From SIG454 sp045646365 (GTDB lineage: Bacteria; Bacillota; Clostridia; Monoglobales; Monoglobaceae): DNA of 39,456 bases. Where the stretch lies: contig JAZRKP010000019.1 of the NCBI GenBank assembly GCA_045646365.1, forward strand, positions 1 to 39,456, read 5' to 3'. The notes beneath the pieces were generated by a model. That model was not told the origin of the DNA. It saw only the letters and a list, made by a program, of their open reading frames with translations, and made no database searches. The translations under genes and the position numbers were made by a program. The stretch's first letter is position 1; each line of letters opens with the position of its first letter. Below are positions 7,407 to 15,106 of this stretch, one piece after another.

Positions 7407-8093
7407 ATGGGTATAGATTATTTAAAGGAAATAGAATTTCTGCTTCGGATATTGCTTTCTGCAGTATGTGGCGGAGTTGTCGGATATGAAAGAAAGAACC
7501 GGGGAAAAGGGGCAGGAATAAGAACACATATAATAGTTGCGGTTGCCTCTTGTCTTATGATGATTGTTTCTCTGTATGGATTTACAGACTTCTTTGATTA
7601 TGTGAAAACACAGGAATTTGATATTCGTCTTGACCCCAGCCGTGTAGCTTCGCAGATTGTTTCGGGAGTTGGCTTTTTGGGTGCAGGAATGATATTTGTC
7701 CAGAAGAAAATGGTAACGGGACTGACAACTGCGGCAGGTGTCTGGGCAATTTCGGGCATAGGAATGGCGATAGGCGGAGGAATGTATATTCTCGGTGTGT
7801 CCTGTTCGGTTATAATTGTAATAATCCAGGTCATTTTGCATAAGGACTTAAAATTTTTAAAATTAACGAGTGAGGAATCAATGACAATAATACTTAGCGA
7901 AGAAGATAACGCTATTGAAAAAATTACTGAGGCGTTCAAGGAATATGATATAAGCTTTTCGGTTACAGGCTTTACAAGGCGTGAAGACCGATTTGAAATG
8001 AACATAACGGTAACTCACCGCCACGGAGCGGATATGACACCGCTGTTTGCGAAGCTTCAGAGCGACGAAACGGTTTTAAGTGTAAAAGCATAA
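7407..8093 (+). CDS. MgtC/SapB family membrane protein
   Basis: This 228-residue protein has an N-terminal MgtC domain of four to five helices (residues ~5-135) with the family signature SAVCGGVVGYERKNRGKGAGIRT split by helices and the SGVGFLGAGMI loop. A soluble ACT-like C-terminal domain (~150-228) follows. MgtC proteins affect growth in low magnesium and ATP-synthase or membrane-potential control in pathogens; in Firmicutes their role is not settled. ATG 7407 is chosen for the AAGGTG ribosome site 6 nt upstream and the promoter position. It is monocistronic, divergent from the gerA operon and convergent with sigF across a shared terminator. Confidence 0.9.
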   Translation: MGIDYLKEIEFLLRILLSAVCGGVVGYERKNRGKGAGIRTHIIVAVASCLMMIVSLYGFTDFFDYVKTQEFDIRLDPSRVASQIVSGVGFLGAGMIFVQKKMVTGLTTAAGVWAISGIGMAIGGGMYILGVSCSVIIVIIQVILHKDLKFLKLTSEESMTIILSEEDNAIEKITEAFKEYDISFSVTGFTRREDRFEMNITVTHRHGADMTPLFAKLQSDETVLSVKA

Positions 8094-8104
8094 AATAAGA
8101 TTAA

Positions 8105-8147
8105 AACGGCAAGGGAAACCTCGAGTTTTCCTTGCCGTTGCTCTTTT
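8105..8147. terminator. bidirectional terminator between mgtC and sigF
   Basis: AACGGCAAGG (8105-8114) pairs with CCTTGCCGTT (8130-8139), with GAAA/TTTT extending the stem inside. T runs follow on the + strand and A runs precede. It serves the convergent mgtC and spoIIA operons and resembles the hairpin at 13516-13550. Confidence 0.85.
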
Positions 8148-8875
8148 TATTCTTCCAATTTTTCACGCATTTTAGAAAGAATTTTCTTTTCAAGTCTGGA
8201 CACCTGAACTTGTGAAATACCCAACAGGTCAGCTATCTGGGATTGAGTTTTCTGCCTGAAATAGCGTAGAATTATGATTTTTTGTTCCCTTTGCGGAAAC
8301 TCCTTTAAAAGGCTCGTTATAAGTAGCTTGTCTACGGTGATTTTCTCAAGACTGTGCGGACTTTCAAGACGGTCAATCAAAGCCTGTCCGTCTTTATCAC
8401 CATCTCCTGATTTTGTATAAAGTGACTCAGGTCTGGCGGTTGCCTCAAATGCTGCCGCAACCTCTTCAGGACTGACCCCGATTTGTTTTGCGATTTCCGA
8501 AACAGTCGGTTCTTCACCGTTTTCCCTGATAAGTGCTTCACGAACGGAGGAGGCCTTAATTGAAAGCTCTTTAAGACTCCTGCTGACCTTTATAATTCCA
8601 TCGTCCCGTATATATCGTTTTATTTCACCCATTATCATAGGTACGGCGTATGTCGAAAATTGAACATCAAAGCTTAAGTCGAAGCGTCTTATTGCCTTGA
8701 TTAAGCCGATTGCTCCAATCTGAAACAAATCCTCTGTTTCAAAACCCCTGCCATTAAACCTGCGAAGAACACTTTTTATAAGTCCTGTATTTTGCTCAAC
8801 CAGCAAAGCAGTGGCTGATTCGTCACCGTCTTTAGCAAGCCTTAAAAGGGTTATTTTGTCCTGAATTTCACTCAT
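8147..8875 (-). CDS. sigF: RNA polymerase sigma-F factor
   Basis: The forespore-specific sigma factor has 242 residues. Region 2 is EDLFQIGAIGLIKAIRRFD with the FSTYAVPMIMGEI -10-binding helix (residues ~45-90). Region 3 is around SVREAL...SEIAKQIGVSPEEV, and region 4 has the helix-turn-helix SQIADLLGISQVQVSRLEKK (~215-235). It is the third gene of spoIIAA-spoIIAB-sigF, its ATG overlapping the spoIIAB end by 8 nt. Its partner SpoIIAB holds it inactive until SpoIIAA is dephosphorylated after septation. The operon context separates it from the close paralogue sigma-G. Confidence 0.97.
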   Translation of the reverse strand: MSEIQDKITLLRLAKDGDESATALLVEQNTGLIKSVLRRFNGRGFETEDLFQIGAIGLIKAIRRFDLSFDVQFSTYAVPMIMGEIKRYIRDDGIIKVSRSLKELSIKASSVREALIRENGEEPTVSEIAKQIGVSPEEVAAAFEATARPESLYTKSGDGDKDGQALIDRLESPHSLEKITVDKLLITSLLKEFPQREQKIIILRYFRQKTQSQIADLLGISQVQVSRLEKKILSKMREKLEE

Positions 8876-9293
8876 TTCTTTTTATCTGCTTTCGCATAGT
8901 AAGTTTAGTCCCCTCTCCAAAAGAGGATTCTATAATGAGAGTGTCCATAAATGTTTCCATAACAGTAAATCCCATTCCGCTTCGCTCCTCGTCAGGCTTT
9001 GAAGTGTAAAGAGGTTCTCTTGCTTTTTCAATATCCGTGATGCCGACACCGAAATCCTTTATGATTATCTCAATAATGTTATCCTCAATACGGCAAATAA
9101 TGTTTATTACCCCACCCATACTCTCATAGCCGTGAATAATAGCGTTTGTAACACCCTCGGATACGGCGGTCTTAATGTCGGAAAGCTCCTCAATCGTAGG
9201 GTCAATCTGCCCTGCGAAAGCACCAACCGTCGCTCTGACAAAGGCCTCGTTTGTACTTTTTGCAGGAATTTCAAGCTTCATATAGTTGTTCAT
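8868..9293 (-). CDS. spoIIAB: anti-sigma-F factor and serine kinase SpoIIAB
   Basis: This 141-residue GHKL-fold protein carries the N-box ESVTNAIIHGY (~45-55), the G1 box KDFGVGI and the G2 box ERSGMGFTVMETFMD (~105-120), all expected for the SpoIIAB/RsbW family. It binds sigma-F in the presence of ATP and phosphorylates SpoIIAA. ATG 9293 overlaps the spoIIAA stop (ATGA) with GGAGGTGA 7-8 nt upstream, so translation is coupled. Length matches the Bacillus protein closely. Confidence 0.97.
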   Translation of the reverse strand: MNNYMKLEIPAKSTNEAFVRATVGAFAGQIDPTIEELSDIKTAVSEGVTNAIIHGYESMGGVINIICRIEDNIIEIIIKDFGVGITDIEKAREPLYTSKPDEERSGMGFTVMETFMDTLIIESSFGEGTKLTMRKQIKRNE

Positions 9294-9613
9294 TTCTTTG
9301 TCACCTCCCGTTTGCAGGAAAGAAGCTTTTTTATACCTGAAAGCTCCAGAATTTTATCAACCTGCTCCGATGTTCGGATTATCATCATCTTTCCCCCAAG
9401 AGCATCAATTTTTTTGTATCGCCCAACAATAACACCAATCCCTGAACTATCCATAAAGGAAACCTCGTCAAAATCAAGAATCAGGTTTTTAATATTCTTT
9501 TCCATAAGCTCACGGTCAAGAATTTCCCTAAGCCTGTTGGATGTGTGATGGTCAATCTCGCCGTCAATTTTTGCAATAAGCGTGCCGGAGGCATACTCAA
9601 GCCGTACATTCAT
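9290..9613 (-). CDS. spoIIAA: anti-anti-sigma factor SpoIIAA
   Basis: This 107-residue STAS-domain protein releases sigma-F from SpoIIAB when unphosphorylated. The phosphorylation loop reads SFMDSSGIGVIVGR, and the second Ser (residue 57 with this start) corresponds to the known phosphoserine. A frame start at 9622 exists, but AAAGGATG would then overlap the initiation codon; ATG 9613 has that AAGGA about 9 nt upstream and is preferred. It is first in the spoIIA operon, whose expression is normally sigma-H and Spo0A dependent. Confidence 0.95.
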   Translation of the reverse strand: MNVRLEYASGTLIAKIDGEIDHHTSNRLREILDRELMEKNIKNLILDFDEVSFMDSSGIGVIVGRYKKIDALGGKMMIIRTSEQVDKILELSGIKKLLSCKREVTKK

Positions 9614-9646
9614 TTTTTTCATCCTTTCATATTTTATTTACCAAAT

Positions 9647-9676
9647 ATTCCCAATTAAACTTTCTGCAATTCCTTT
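9647..9676 (-). promoter_or_regulatory. possible sigma-H-type promoter of the spoIIA operon
   Basis: On the minus strand, AAAGGAATT (9676-9668) fits a sigma-H -35 box. TGGGAAT (9653-9647) resembles the RNNGAAT -10 with one mismatch, but the 14-bp gap is a little long. Position, about 35 bp before the spoIIAA start, is right. No sigma-A promoter is evident there. Confidence 0.35.
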
Positions 9677-9721
9677 AAGTTTCCTTTATAAATCGTATGC
9701 CATAAACAGACAAAATCCGCC

Positions 9722-9750
9722 TTGACTTATTGATATATTTTTAGTATAAT
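9722..9750 (+). promoter_or_regulatory. sigma-A promoter of the ABC exporter operon
   Basis: TTGACT (9722-9727), 17-bp spacer, TATAAT (9745-9750). A ~90-nt leader follows, ending in AAAGGAGG (9825-9832) before ATG 9843. Confidence 0.8.
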
Positions 9751-9842
9751 ATAATATGTTATTTTGTGCGAAAATGAATGATAAAAGATTGAGTCTGAGT
9801 GTTTGATAATACGAATGAGAACTTAAAGGAGGAGACGGAAAA

Positions 9843-11591
9843 ATGATAAAAAAGCTTTTCGGGGCAATAGGTCAATTTAAATTGCCTACAATACTTACCC
9901 TTGTTTTTATGATTGGGGAAGCTGTGATAGAAACACTTATTCCGTTTATAACGGCGGATTTGGTGAATAAAGTAAAGGATGGGGTGCAAACTGTCGAAAT
10001 TCTCAAAACAGGCGGATTTTTGGCTATTGCGGCGTGTGTTTCTCTTGCTTTTGGCGGAATGGCGGCGTTTACTGCGGCAAAAGCTTCAGCAGGGTTTGCT
10101 AAAAATTTGAGAAGTATGATGTTTAAGAAGGTACAGGAGTATAGCTTCCATAACATTGACAAATTTTCTTCATCATCATTGGTTACAAGAATGACAACAG
10201 ATGTTGCAAATGTCCAGATGTCATTTATGATGATTATAAGAACGGCGGTCAGGAGTCCGCTTATGCTGACTTTTTCGGTCATAATGGCGTATGTTATGGG
10301 CGGAGCGTTGGCAACCGCTTTCGTTGTTGTAATCCCCGTTCTTGGCGTGGGACTTTATATGGTGAGCAGAAAGGCAATGCCTGCATTCCGAAGAGTTTTC
10401 AAAAAGTATGATAAGCTTAATGAGTCCATTGAAGAAAATGTTCAGGCAATGCGTGTTGTTAAAGGTTTTTCGAGAGAAGAATATGAGAACGAAAAGTTTG
10501 AAAAAGCGGCAGAGGATATTCGGTCAGACTTTACAAAGGCGGAAAGAATTGTTGCTCTTAACACGCCTTTGATGCAGTTTTGTATGAACTTTAACTGGAT
10601 AGTTATCCTTTTAATCGGGTCAAAAATGGCAATTAAGCATATAGGCGGAGTTGATGTTGGACAGATTTCTGCAATGCTTACATATGGAATGCAGATTCTT
10701 ATGTCACTTATGATGCTTTCTATGATTTATGTTATGATAACAATGTCAGCAGAATCTGCAAAGCGTATATTTGAAGTTCTTGAGGAAGTTCCGTCATTAA
10801 AAGAACCGGAAAAACCTGTTTTTGAGGTTAAAGACGGAAGTATAGAGTTTAGCGGTGTGAATTTTAAGTATTCAAAAGAGGCAAAGAAAAATTCACTGGA
10901 AAATGTAAATTTGAAAATTGAATCGGGAATGACAGTTGGTGTTATCGGCGGAACAGGTTCAGGAAAATCTTCATTGGTTCAGCTTATCCCAAGACTCTAT
11001 GATGTTACAGAGGGAATCCTTAAGGTCGGCGGTGTTGATGTAAAAGAATATGATATAAAAACTCTCAGAGACTCTGTTTCAATGGTGCTCCAGAAAAATC
11101 TTCTGTTCTCAGGAACAATAAAGGAAAATCTTTTGTGGGGCAACGAGAATGCAACAGACGAAGAGATTGAAAAGGCGTGCAGACTTGCTCAGGCAGAGGA
11201 GTTTGTAAATAAATTTCCGGCTGGCTATGATACAAAGATTGAGCAGGGCGGAACAAATGTTTCGGGTGGACAGAAGCAAAGACTTTGTATCGCAAGAGCA
11301 CTTTTAAAATCACCGAAAATACTCATTCTTGATGACTCAACAAGTGCGGTTGATACAAAAACAGATTCGTGTATCCGTGACGGCTTCAAGGAATTTATCC
11401 CTGAAACGACAAAAATTATTATAGCACAAAGAGTTGCCTCGGTTATGGATGCTGATTTGATAATCGTTATGGAAAACGGTAAAATTGCACAGACGGGTAC
11501 TCATAAGGAACTTTTAGAGACAAGCGAGATTTATCGTGAAGTATACGAAGAACAGACGCAAGGAGGGGAAGAAGATGAGACCTCAAGGTAA
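9843..11591 (+). CDS. ABC exporter half-transporter with degenerate nucleotide site
   Basis: This 582-residue type-IV ABC half-exporter has six membrane helices in residues ~1-310 and a nucleotide-binding domain in ~330-575. Walker A is GGTGSGKSS (~369-377), the signature VSGGQKQR (~473) and Walker B ILILDDSTSAVD (~494). The catalytic Glu after Walker B is Asp (DDS) and the switch His is Gln (IAQR), so one ATP site of the dimer is non-catalytic. That is the known pattern of heterodimeric exporters such as BmrCD and TM287/288. It overlaps its partner gene by 17 nt. The substrate (drug, lipid or peptide) cannot be told from sequence. Confidence 0.93.
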   Translation: MIKKLFGAIGQFKLPTILTLVFMIGEAVIETLIPFITADLVNKVKDGVQTVEILKTGGFLAIAACVSLAFGGMAAFTAAKASAGFAKNLRSMMFKKVQEYSFHNIDKFSSSSLVTRMTTDVANVQMSFMMIIRTAVRSPLMLTFSVIMAYVMGGALATAFVVVIPVLGVGLYMVSRKAMPAFRRVFKKYDKLNESIEENVQAMRVVKGFSREEYENEKFEKAAEDIRSDFTKAERIVALNTPLMQFCMNFNWIVILLIGSKMAIKHIGGVDVGQISAMLTYGMQILMSLMMLSMIYVMITMSAESAKRIFEVLEEVPSLKEPEKPVFEVKDGSIEFSGVNFKYSKEAKKNSLENVNLKIESGMTVGVIGGTGSGKSSLVQLIPRLYDVTEGILKVGGVDVKEYDIKTLRDSVSMVLQKNLLFSGTIKENLLWGNENATDEEIEKACRLAQAEEFVNKFPAGYDTKIEQGGTNVSGGQKQRLCIARALLKSPKILILDDSTSAVDTKTDSCIRDGFKEFIPETTKIIIAQRVASVMDADLIIVMENGKIAQTGTHKELLETSEIYREVYEEQTQGGEEDETSR

Positions 11592-13488
11592 AAGACCTGA
11601 GTTCAGAAAGGCGAAAAAAGGTACATTTAAACGAGTTATAGCAACTCTGTTTAAATATTATCCCGTTTTAGTCCCCGTTGCAGCGTTGAGTATACTGTTT
11701 TCAGCAGTTGCGGCAGTTATCCCTGATTTTGTAATACAGAAAGTAATCGCAGTAATCGAGCAGCACAGCATAACAGGTGACTGGGCGGGCGCATCCCCGA
11801 AAATTATAGAATATATAATATTTATTGCAGTTTTATATGCCGTTGCGTTGGCGGTAACAGTCCTTCATTCACAGCTTATGGCGTATATAACACAAGGGTT
11901 TTTATCAAAGCTCAGAATTAAAATGTTTAAGGGAATGCAGAGCCTCCCAATAAGGTATTTCGATACACATAAGCACGGGGATATAATGAGTCATTACACA
12001 AATGATATAGACACTCTCCGCCAGCTTGTATCCCAGTCAATGCCATCGCTTATAAGAGCAGGCTCGGTTGTAATCGGCGTTCTTTTTGCAATGCTTTATT
12101 ATAGTGTGTGGATGACAATTATTGTTCTTTTGGGCGTTCTGCTTATGATGTATGTATCCAAAAAGGCAGGCGGAGGCTCAGCTAAGTATTTTATCCGTCA
12201 GCAGAAATCAATGGGTGTTGCCGAGGGTTATATCCAGGAAATGATGAACGGACAGAAAGTTATTAAAGTTTTCAGTCACGAAAAGGAATGCATTGAAAAC
12301 TTTGAAAAAATAAATGATGAACTGTGTGAGGATAGCAGAAGAGCACATTCCTATGCCAATGTTTTAGGCCCGATTATCGGCAATATCGGAAACATTCTTT
12401 ATGTCATTATGGCAGTTGCAGGTGGCTTGTTTATCACCACAGATGCGAGAAATTTAAGTATTTCAGGGCTTGCATTCAGCATAAGTATTGTCGTTCCTTT
12501 TCTTAATATGACAAAGCAGTTTACGGGTAATGTCAATCAGCTATCCCAACAGATAAACTCAATAGTTATGGGTTGTGCCGGTGCTGACAGAATCTTCACT
12601 CTTATGGACGAAAAAGCGGAAGAGGATGAAGGTTATGTAACCCTTGTGAACGCCGAAATTGACGGGAATGGCAATGTTGAAGAGTCTGAAAAACATACAG
12701 GAAAATGGGCGTGGAAACATCCCCATAGTGACGGAACGGTTACTTATACTCTGCTTGAGGGCAATGTTGAAATTGAGGATGTAACCTTTGGCTATGTAGA
12801 TGATAAAACTGTTCTTTATGATGTTTCGGTCTACGCAAATTCAGGGCAGAAGGTTGCATTTGTCGGTGCAACTGGTGCAGGAAAAACAACGATAACCAAC
12901 CTTATAAACAGATTCTACGATGTTAAAAACGGAAAAATCCGTTATGACGGTATAAATGTGCAGAAAATCAGGAAATCTGATTTAAGACGAAGCCTCGGAA
13001 TTGTTCTTCAGGACACCAATCTGTTCTCAGGAACAGTTATGGAAAATATAAGGTATGGTAACCTTGACGCAACAGATGAAGAGTGTATAAATGCGGCAAT
13101 TCTTGCAGGTGCGGACGACTTTATAACAAGACTCCCACAAGGCTATGAAACAGAGCTTTCAAACAACGGCTCAAACCTTTCCCAAGGACAAAGACAGCTC
13201 ATCTCTATTGCAAGAGCTGCAGTTGCAGACCCACCGGTTATGATTCTCGACGAAGCAACATCCTCGATTGATACAAGAACAGAAGCCATTGTCCAGAGAG
13301 GAATGGACAGACTGATGAAAGGTAGAACAGTGTTTGTTATTGCCCACCGTCTTTCAACCGTTAAAAATTCTGATGTTATAATGGTTATGGAAAACGGCAG
13401 AATTATTGAGCGTGGAAACCACGAGTCTTTAATTGCTGAAAAAGGTAAATATTATCAGCTTTATACAGGTGCATTTGAGTTACAGTAA
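11575..13488 (+). CDS. ABC exporter half-transporter, catalytic partner
   Basis: This 637-residue half-exporter pairs with the upstream gene. After an N-terminal basic tail come six membrane helices (~20-330), then a ~50-residue charged linker (around GNGNVEESEKHTGKWAWK) not present in the partner, then the nucleotide-binding domain. Walker A is GATGAGKTT (~430), signature LSQGQRQ (~534), Walker B VMILDEATSSID with the catalytic Glu intact, and switch His in IAHR (~590). ATG 11575 follows AGGAGGGG and is preferred over an upstream in-frame start without a site. The pair forms a BmrCD-like heterodimer in the cell membrane. Confidence 0.93.
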   Translation: MRPQGKRPEFRKAKKGTFKRVIATLFKYYPVLVPVAALSILFSAVAAVIPDFVIQKVIAVIEQHSITGDWAGASPKIIEYIIFIAVLYAVALAVTVLHSQLMAYITQGFLSKLRIKMFKGMQSLPIRYFDTHKHGDIMSHYTNDIDTLRQLVSQSMPSLIRAGSVVIGVLFAMLYYSVWMTIIVLLGVLLMMYVSKKAGGGSAKYFIRQQKSMGVAEGYIQEMMNGQKVIKVFSHEKECIENFEKINDELCEDSRRAHSYANVLGPIIGNIGNILYVIMAVAGGLFITTDARNLSISGLAFSISIVVPFLNMTKQFTGNVNQLSQQINSIVMGCAGADRIFTLMDEKAEEDEGYVTLVNAEIDGNGNVEESEKHTGKWAWKHPHSDGTVTYTLLEGNVEIEDVTFGYVDDKTVLYDVSVYANSGQKVAFVGATGAGKTTITNLINRFYDVKNGKIRYDGINVQKIRKSDLRRSLGIVLQDTNLFSGTVMENIRYGNLDATDEECINAAILAGADDFITRLPQGYETELSNNGSNLSQGQRQLISIARAAVADPPVMILDEATSSIDTRTEAIVQRGMDRLMKGRTVFVIAHRLSTVKNSDVIMVMENGRIIERGNHESLIAEKGKYYQLYTGAFELQ

Positions 13489-13515
13489 AGGTGAAATAAT
13501 TTGTAAAAAGCAAGC

Positions 13516-13552
13516 AACGGGAAGGAAAACTCGATGTTTTCCTTCCCGTTTT
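13516..13552. terminator. bidirectional terminator between the ABC operon and the M42/YnbB operon
   Basis: A perfect 15-bp stem pairs 13516-13530 with 13536-13550, loop TCGAT, with TTTT on the + strand and T-rich sequence on the minus strand. It is similar in sequence to the hairpin at 8105-8139. Confidence 0.8.
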
Positions 13553-13565
13553 AATGTTATTTTAT

Positions 13566-13607
13566 GCAAACAGACGAAATCGCCTGTCCCTACAAATTTT
13601 CTTTTAT
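13566..13607. repeat. interspersed REP-like repeat, copy 1
   Basis: This segment contains an imperfect palindrome (ACAGACGAAATCGCCTGT) followed by CCCTACAAATTTTCTTTTAT. A second copy at 22443-22485 shares the CTGTCCCTACA-ATTTTCTTTTAT part and an equivalent palindrome, in the same orientation. Confidence 0.55.
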
Positions 13608-13658
13608 GGCCTACATAAGTCATTTGTGAATGAAAAATCAATATATTTATCTGTTTTC

Positions 13659-13823
13659 CTATTCGATTTCAATTCCGTCTATTTTCAGTTCTCTGTAACC
13701 TTTTTCGTCTTCAAGGCATTTTCCGCAACTGTCGCATATTTTATCGGGATTTAAGTCGCATCTGTCACACTCCATACACCCCGTGCAATTTCTGTCATAC
13801 AAAATACATCTTTTAGCAGGCAT
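13659..13823 (-). CDS. 54-residue eight-cysteine miniprotein coupled to the PLP lyase gene
   Basis: The frame starts at ATG 13823 (sharing one base with the upstream stop, TAATG) behind GGAGGA, and ends at TAG 13661-13659. Eight cysteines fall in a regular pattern: C6, then C13-x2-C16-x2-C19-x2-C22, seven residues, then C30-x2-C33-x2-C36. This resembles iron-sulfur or zinc-binding ferredoxin-like miniproteins. The C-terminal third is acidic and lacks cysteine. It is the last gene of a five-gene coupled operon with M42 peptidases and a YnbB-type lyase. I do not recognise a named family; metal binding is an inference from spacing. Confidence 0.8.
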   Translation of the reverse strand: MPAKRCILYDRNCTGCMECDRCDLNPDKICDSCGKCLEDEKGYRELKIDGIEIE

Positions 13824-15106
13824 TATTCGTCCTCCTTTATAACTCTTGCAACCGCTTCCATAATGCCAAGCTTTGATGCTTCATAAACAATTCCGCCCTG
13901 CATATACACATTATACGGTTCACAAATCGGAGCATCTGCACTAAGTTCAATAGATGCACCCTGAACAAAAGCTCCTGCCGCCATAATAACCTCGTCCTCA
14001 TATCCCGGCATTGCCCACGGAACAGGACTTACATGGCTGTCAACAGGAGAACCGCTCTGAATTCCCTGGCAGAATTTTATAACCTTTTCGGGAGAGCCAA
14101 GTCTTACCGCCTGAATAATATCTGTTCTTATTTCTTTTGAAGGAGGGCAGACATCATATCCCAAATCCTCAAAAGCACAGGCACAGAGAATTGCAGTTTT
14201 TATACTTTGGCAGACAATGTGCGGTGCCATAAACAATCCCTGATACAGACTCTTATTAAAGCCAAGACTTGCCCCAACATGTTTCCCAAGTCCCGGGGCT
14301 GTGAATCTGTATCCCACAAGGTCGACATATTTTTCCTTACCTGCGACATATCCACCGCTTTGTGCAAGACTTCCGCCTGCATTTTTTATAAGTGAGCCTA
14401 CAACGAGGTCAGCACCCACATCTGTTGGCTCTCTCTTCTCGACAAATTCACCATAACAGTTATCAACCACACAAATTGTTTCGGGGCTTATATCCTTAAC
14501 TGTTTTTATTATTTTTCCTATTTCCTCAACATCAAGGGATTTTCTCCAGTCATAACCCTTTGAACGCTGAATAAGTACTGCCTTGATTTTCTTGTTTTTA
14601 AGTAAAGCGGAAATTCCGTTATAATCCACAGTTCCGTCAGGGAGCAGATTGACTTGCTCATAATTTACACCAAAATCCTTAAGAGAGCCTGTCCCCTCAT
14701 CGCCTCTTATACCAATAACCTCTTCCATAGTGTCATAAGGGCTTCCGACGAGGGATGCCAGAGTATCACCCGGTCTTAAAACCGCATAAAGACAAAGGGC
14801 AATCGCTTGTGTGCCTGAAACTATATTATGGCGTACCATTGCACTTTCAGCGTGGAAAATATCAGCAAAAACCTCATCAAGAGTATCTCTGCCCAAATCG
14901 TCATAGCCGTATCCTGATGTTTCACCAAAGTGTGAATAAGAAATTCTGAATTTTCTGAAAGCGTTCAAAACCTTGAGCTGGTTATATTCTGCAATTTCTT
15001 CTGCAGTTTTAAAATATTCCTTTGCTCTTGTTTCCGCATTTTTCACAATTTCATAAACCTTTGGAGAAATCCCCATTTCATTATTTAGCATATTTTCTAT
15101 ATTCAT
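13823..15106 (-). CDS. YnbB-type methionine gamma-lyase family PLP enzyme
   Basis: This 427-residue fold-type I PLP enzyme belongs to the family sometimes annotated as aluminium-resistance protein or cystathionine beta-lyase family protein (YnbB of Bacillus). Features include SYSHFGETSGYGYDDLGRD near residue 55, the substrate/PLP loop SGTQAIA, the PLP Asp in VVDNCYGEF, and the Schiff-base Lys in GSLIKNAGGSLA (~240). Length is normal. The exact substrate is unknown; C-S lyase activity on sulfur amino acids is presumed. ATG 15106 abuts the stop of the upstream M42-like gene (TAAATG), so it is in the same operon. Confidence 0.9.
   Translation of the reverse strand: MNIENMLNNEMGISPKVYEIVKNAETRAKEYFKTAEEIAEYNQLKVLNAFRKFRISYSHFGETSGYGYDDLGRDTLDEVFADIFHAESAMVRHNIVSGTQAIALCLYAVLRPGDTLASLVGSPYDTMEEVIGIRGDEGTGSLKDFGVNYEQVNLLPDGTVDYNGISALLKNKKIKAVLIQRSKGYDWRKSLDVEEIGKIIKTVKDISPETICVVDNCYGEFVEKREPTDVGADLVVGSLIKNAGGSLAQSGGYVAGKEKYVDLVGYRFTAPGLGKHVGASLGFNKSLYQGLFMAPHIVCQSIKTAILCACAFEDLGYDVCPPSKEIRTDIIQAVRLGSPEKVIKFCQGIQSGSPVDSHVSPVPWAMPGYEDEVIMAAGAFVQGASIELSADAPICEPYNVYMQGGIVYEASKLGIMEAVARVIKEDE

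Noticed and set aside
13554..13754. 66-codon + strand frame
   Set aside because: It is antisense to the better supported Cys-rich miniprotein and covers a repeat; no ribosome site.
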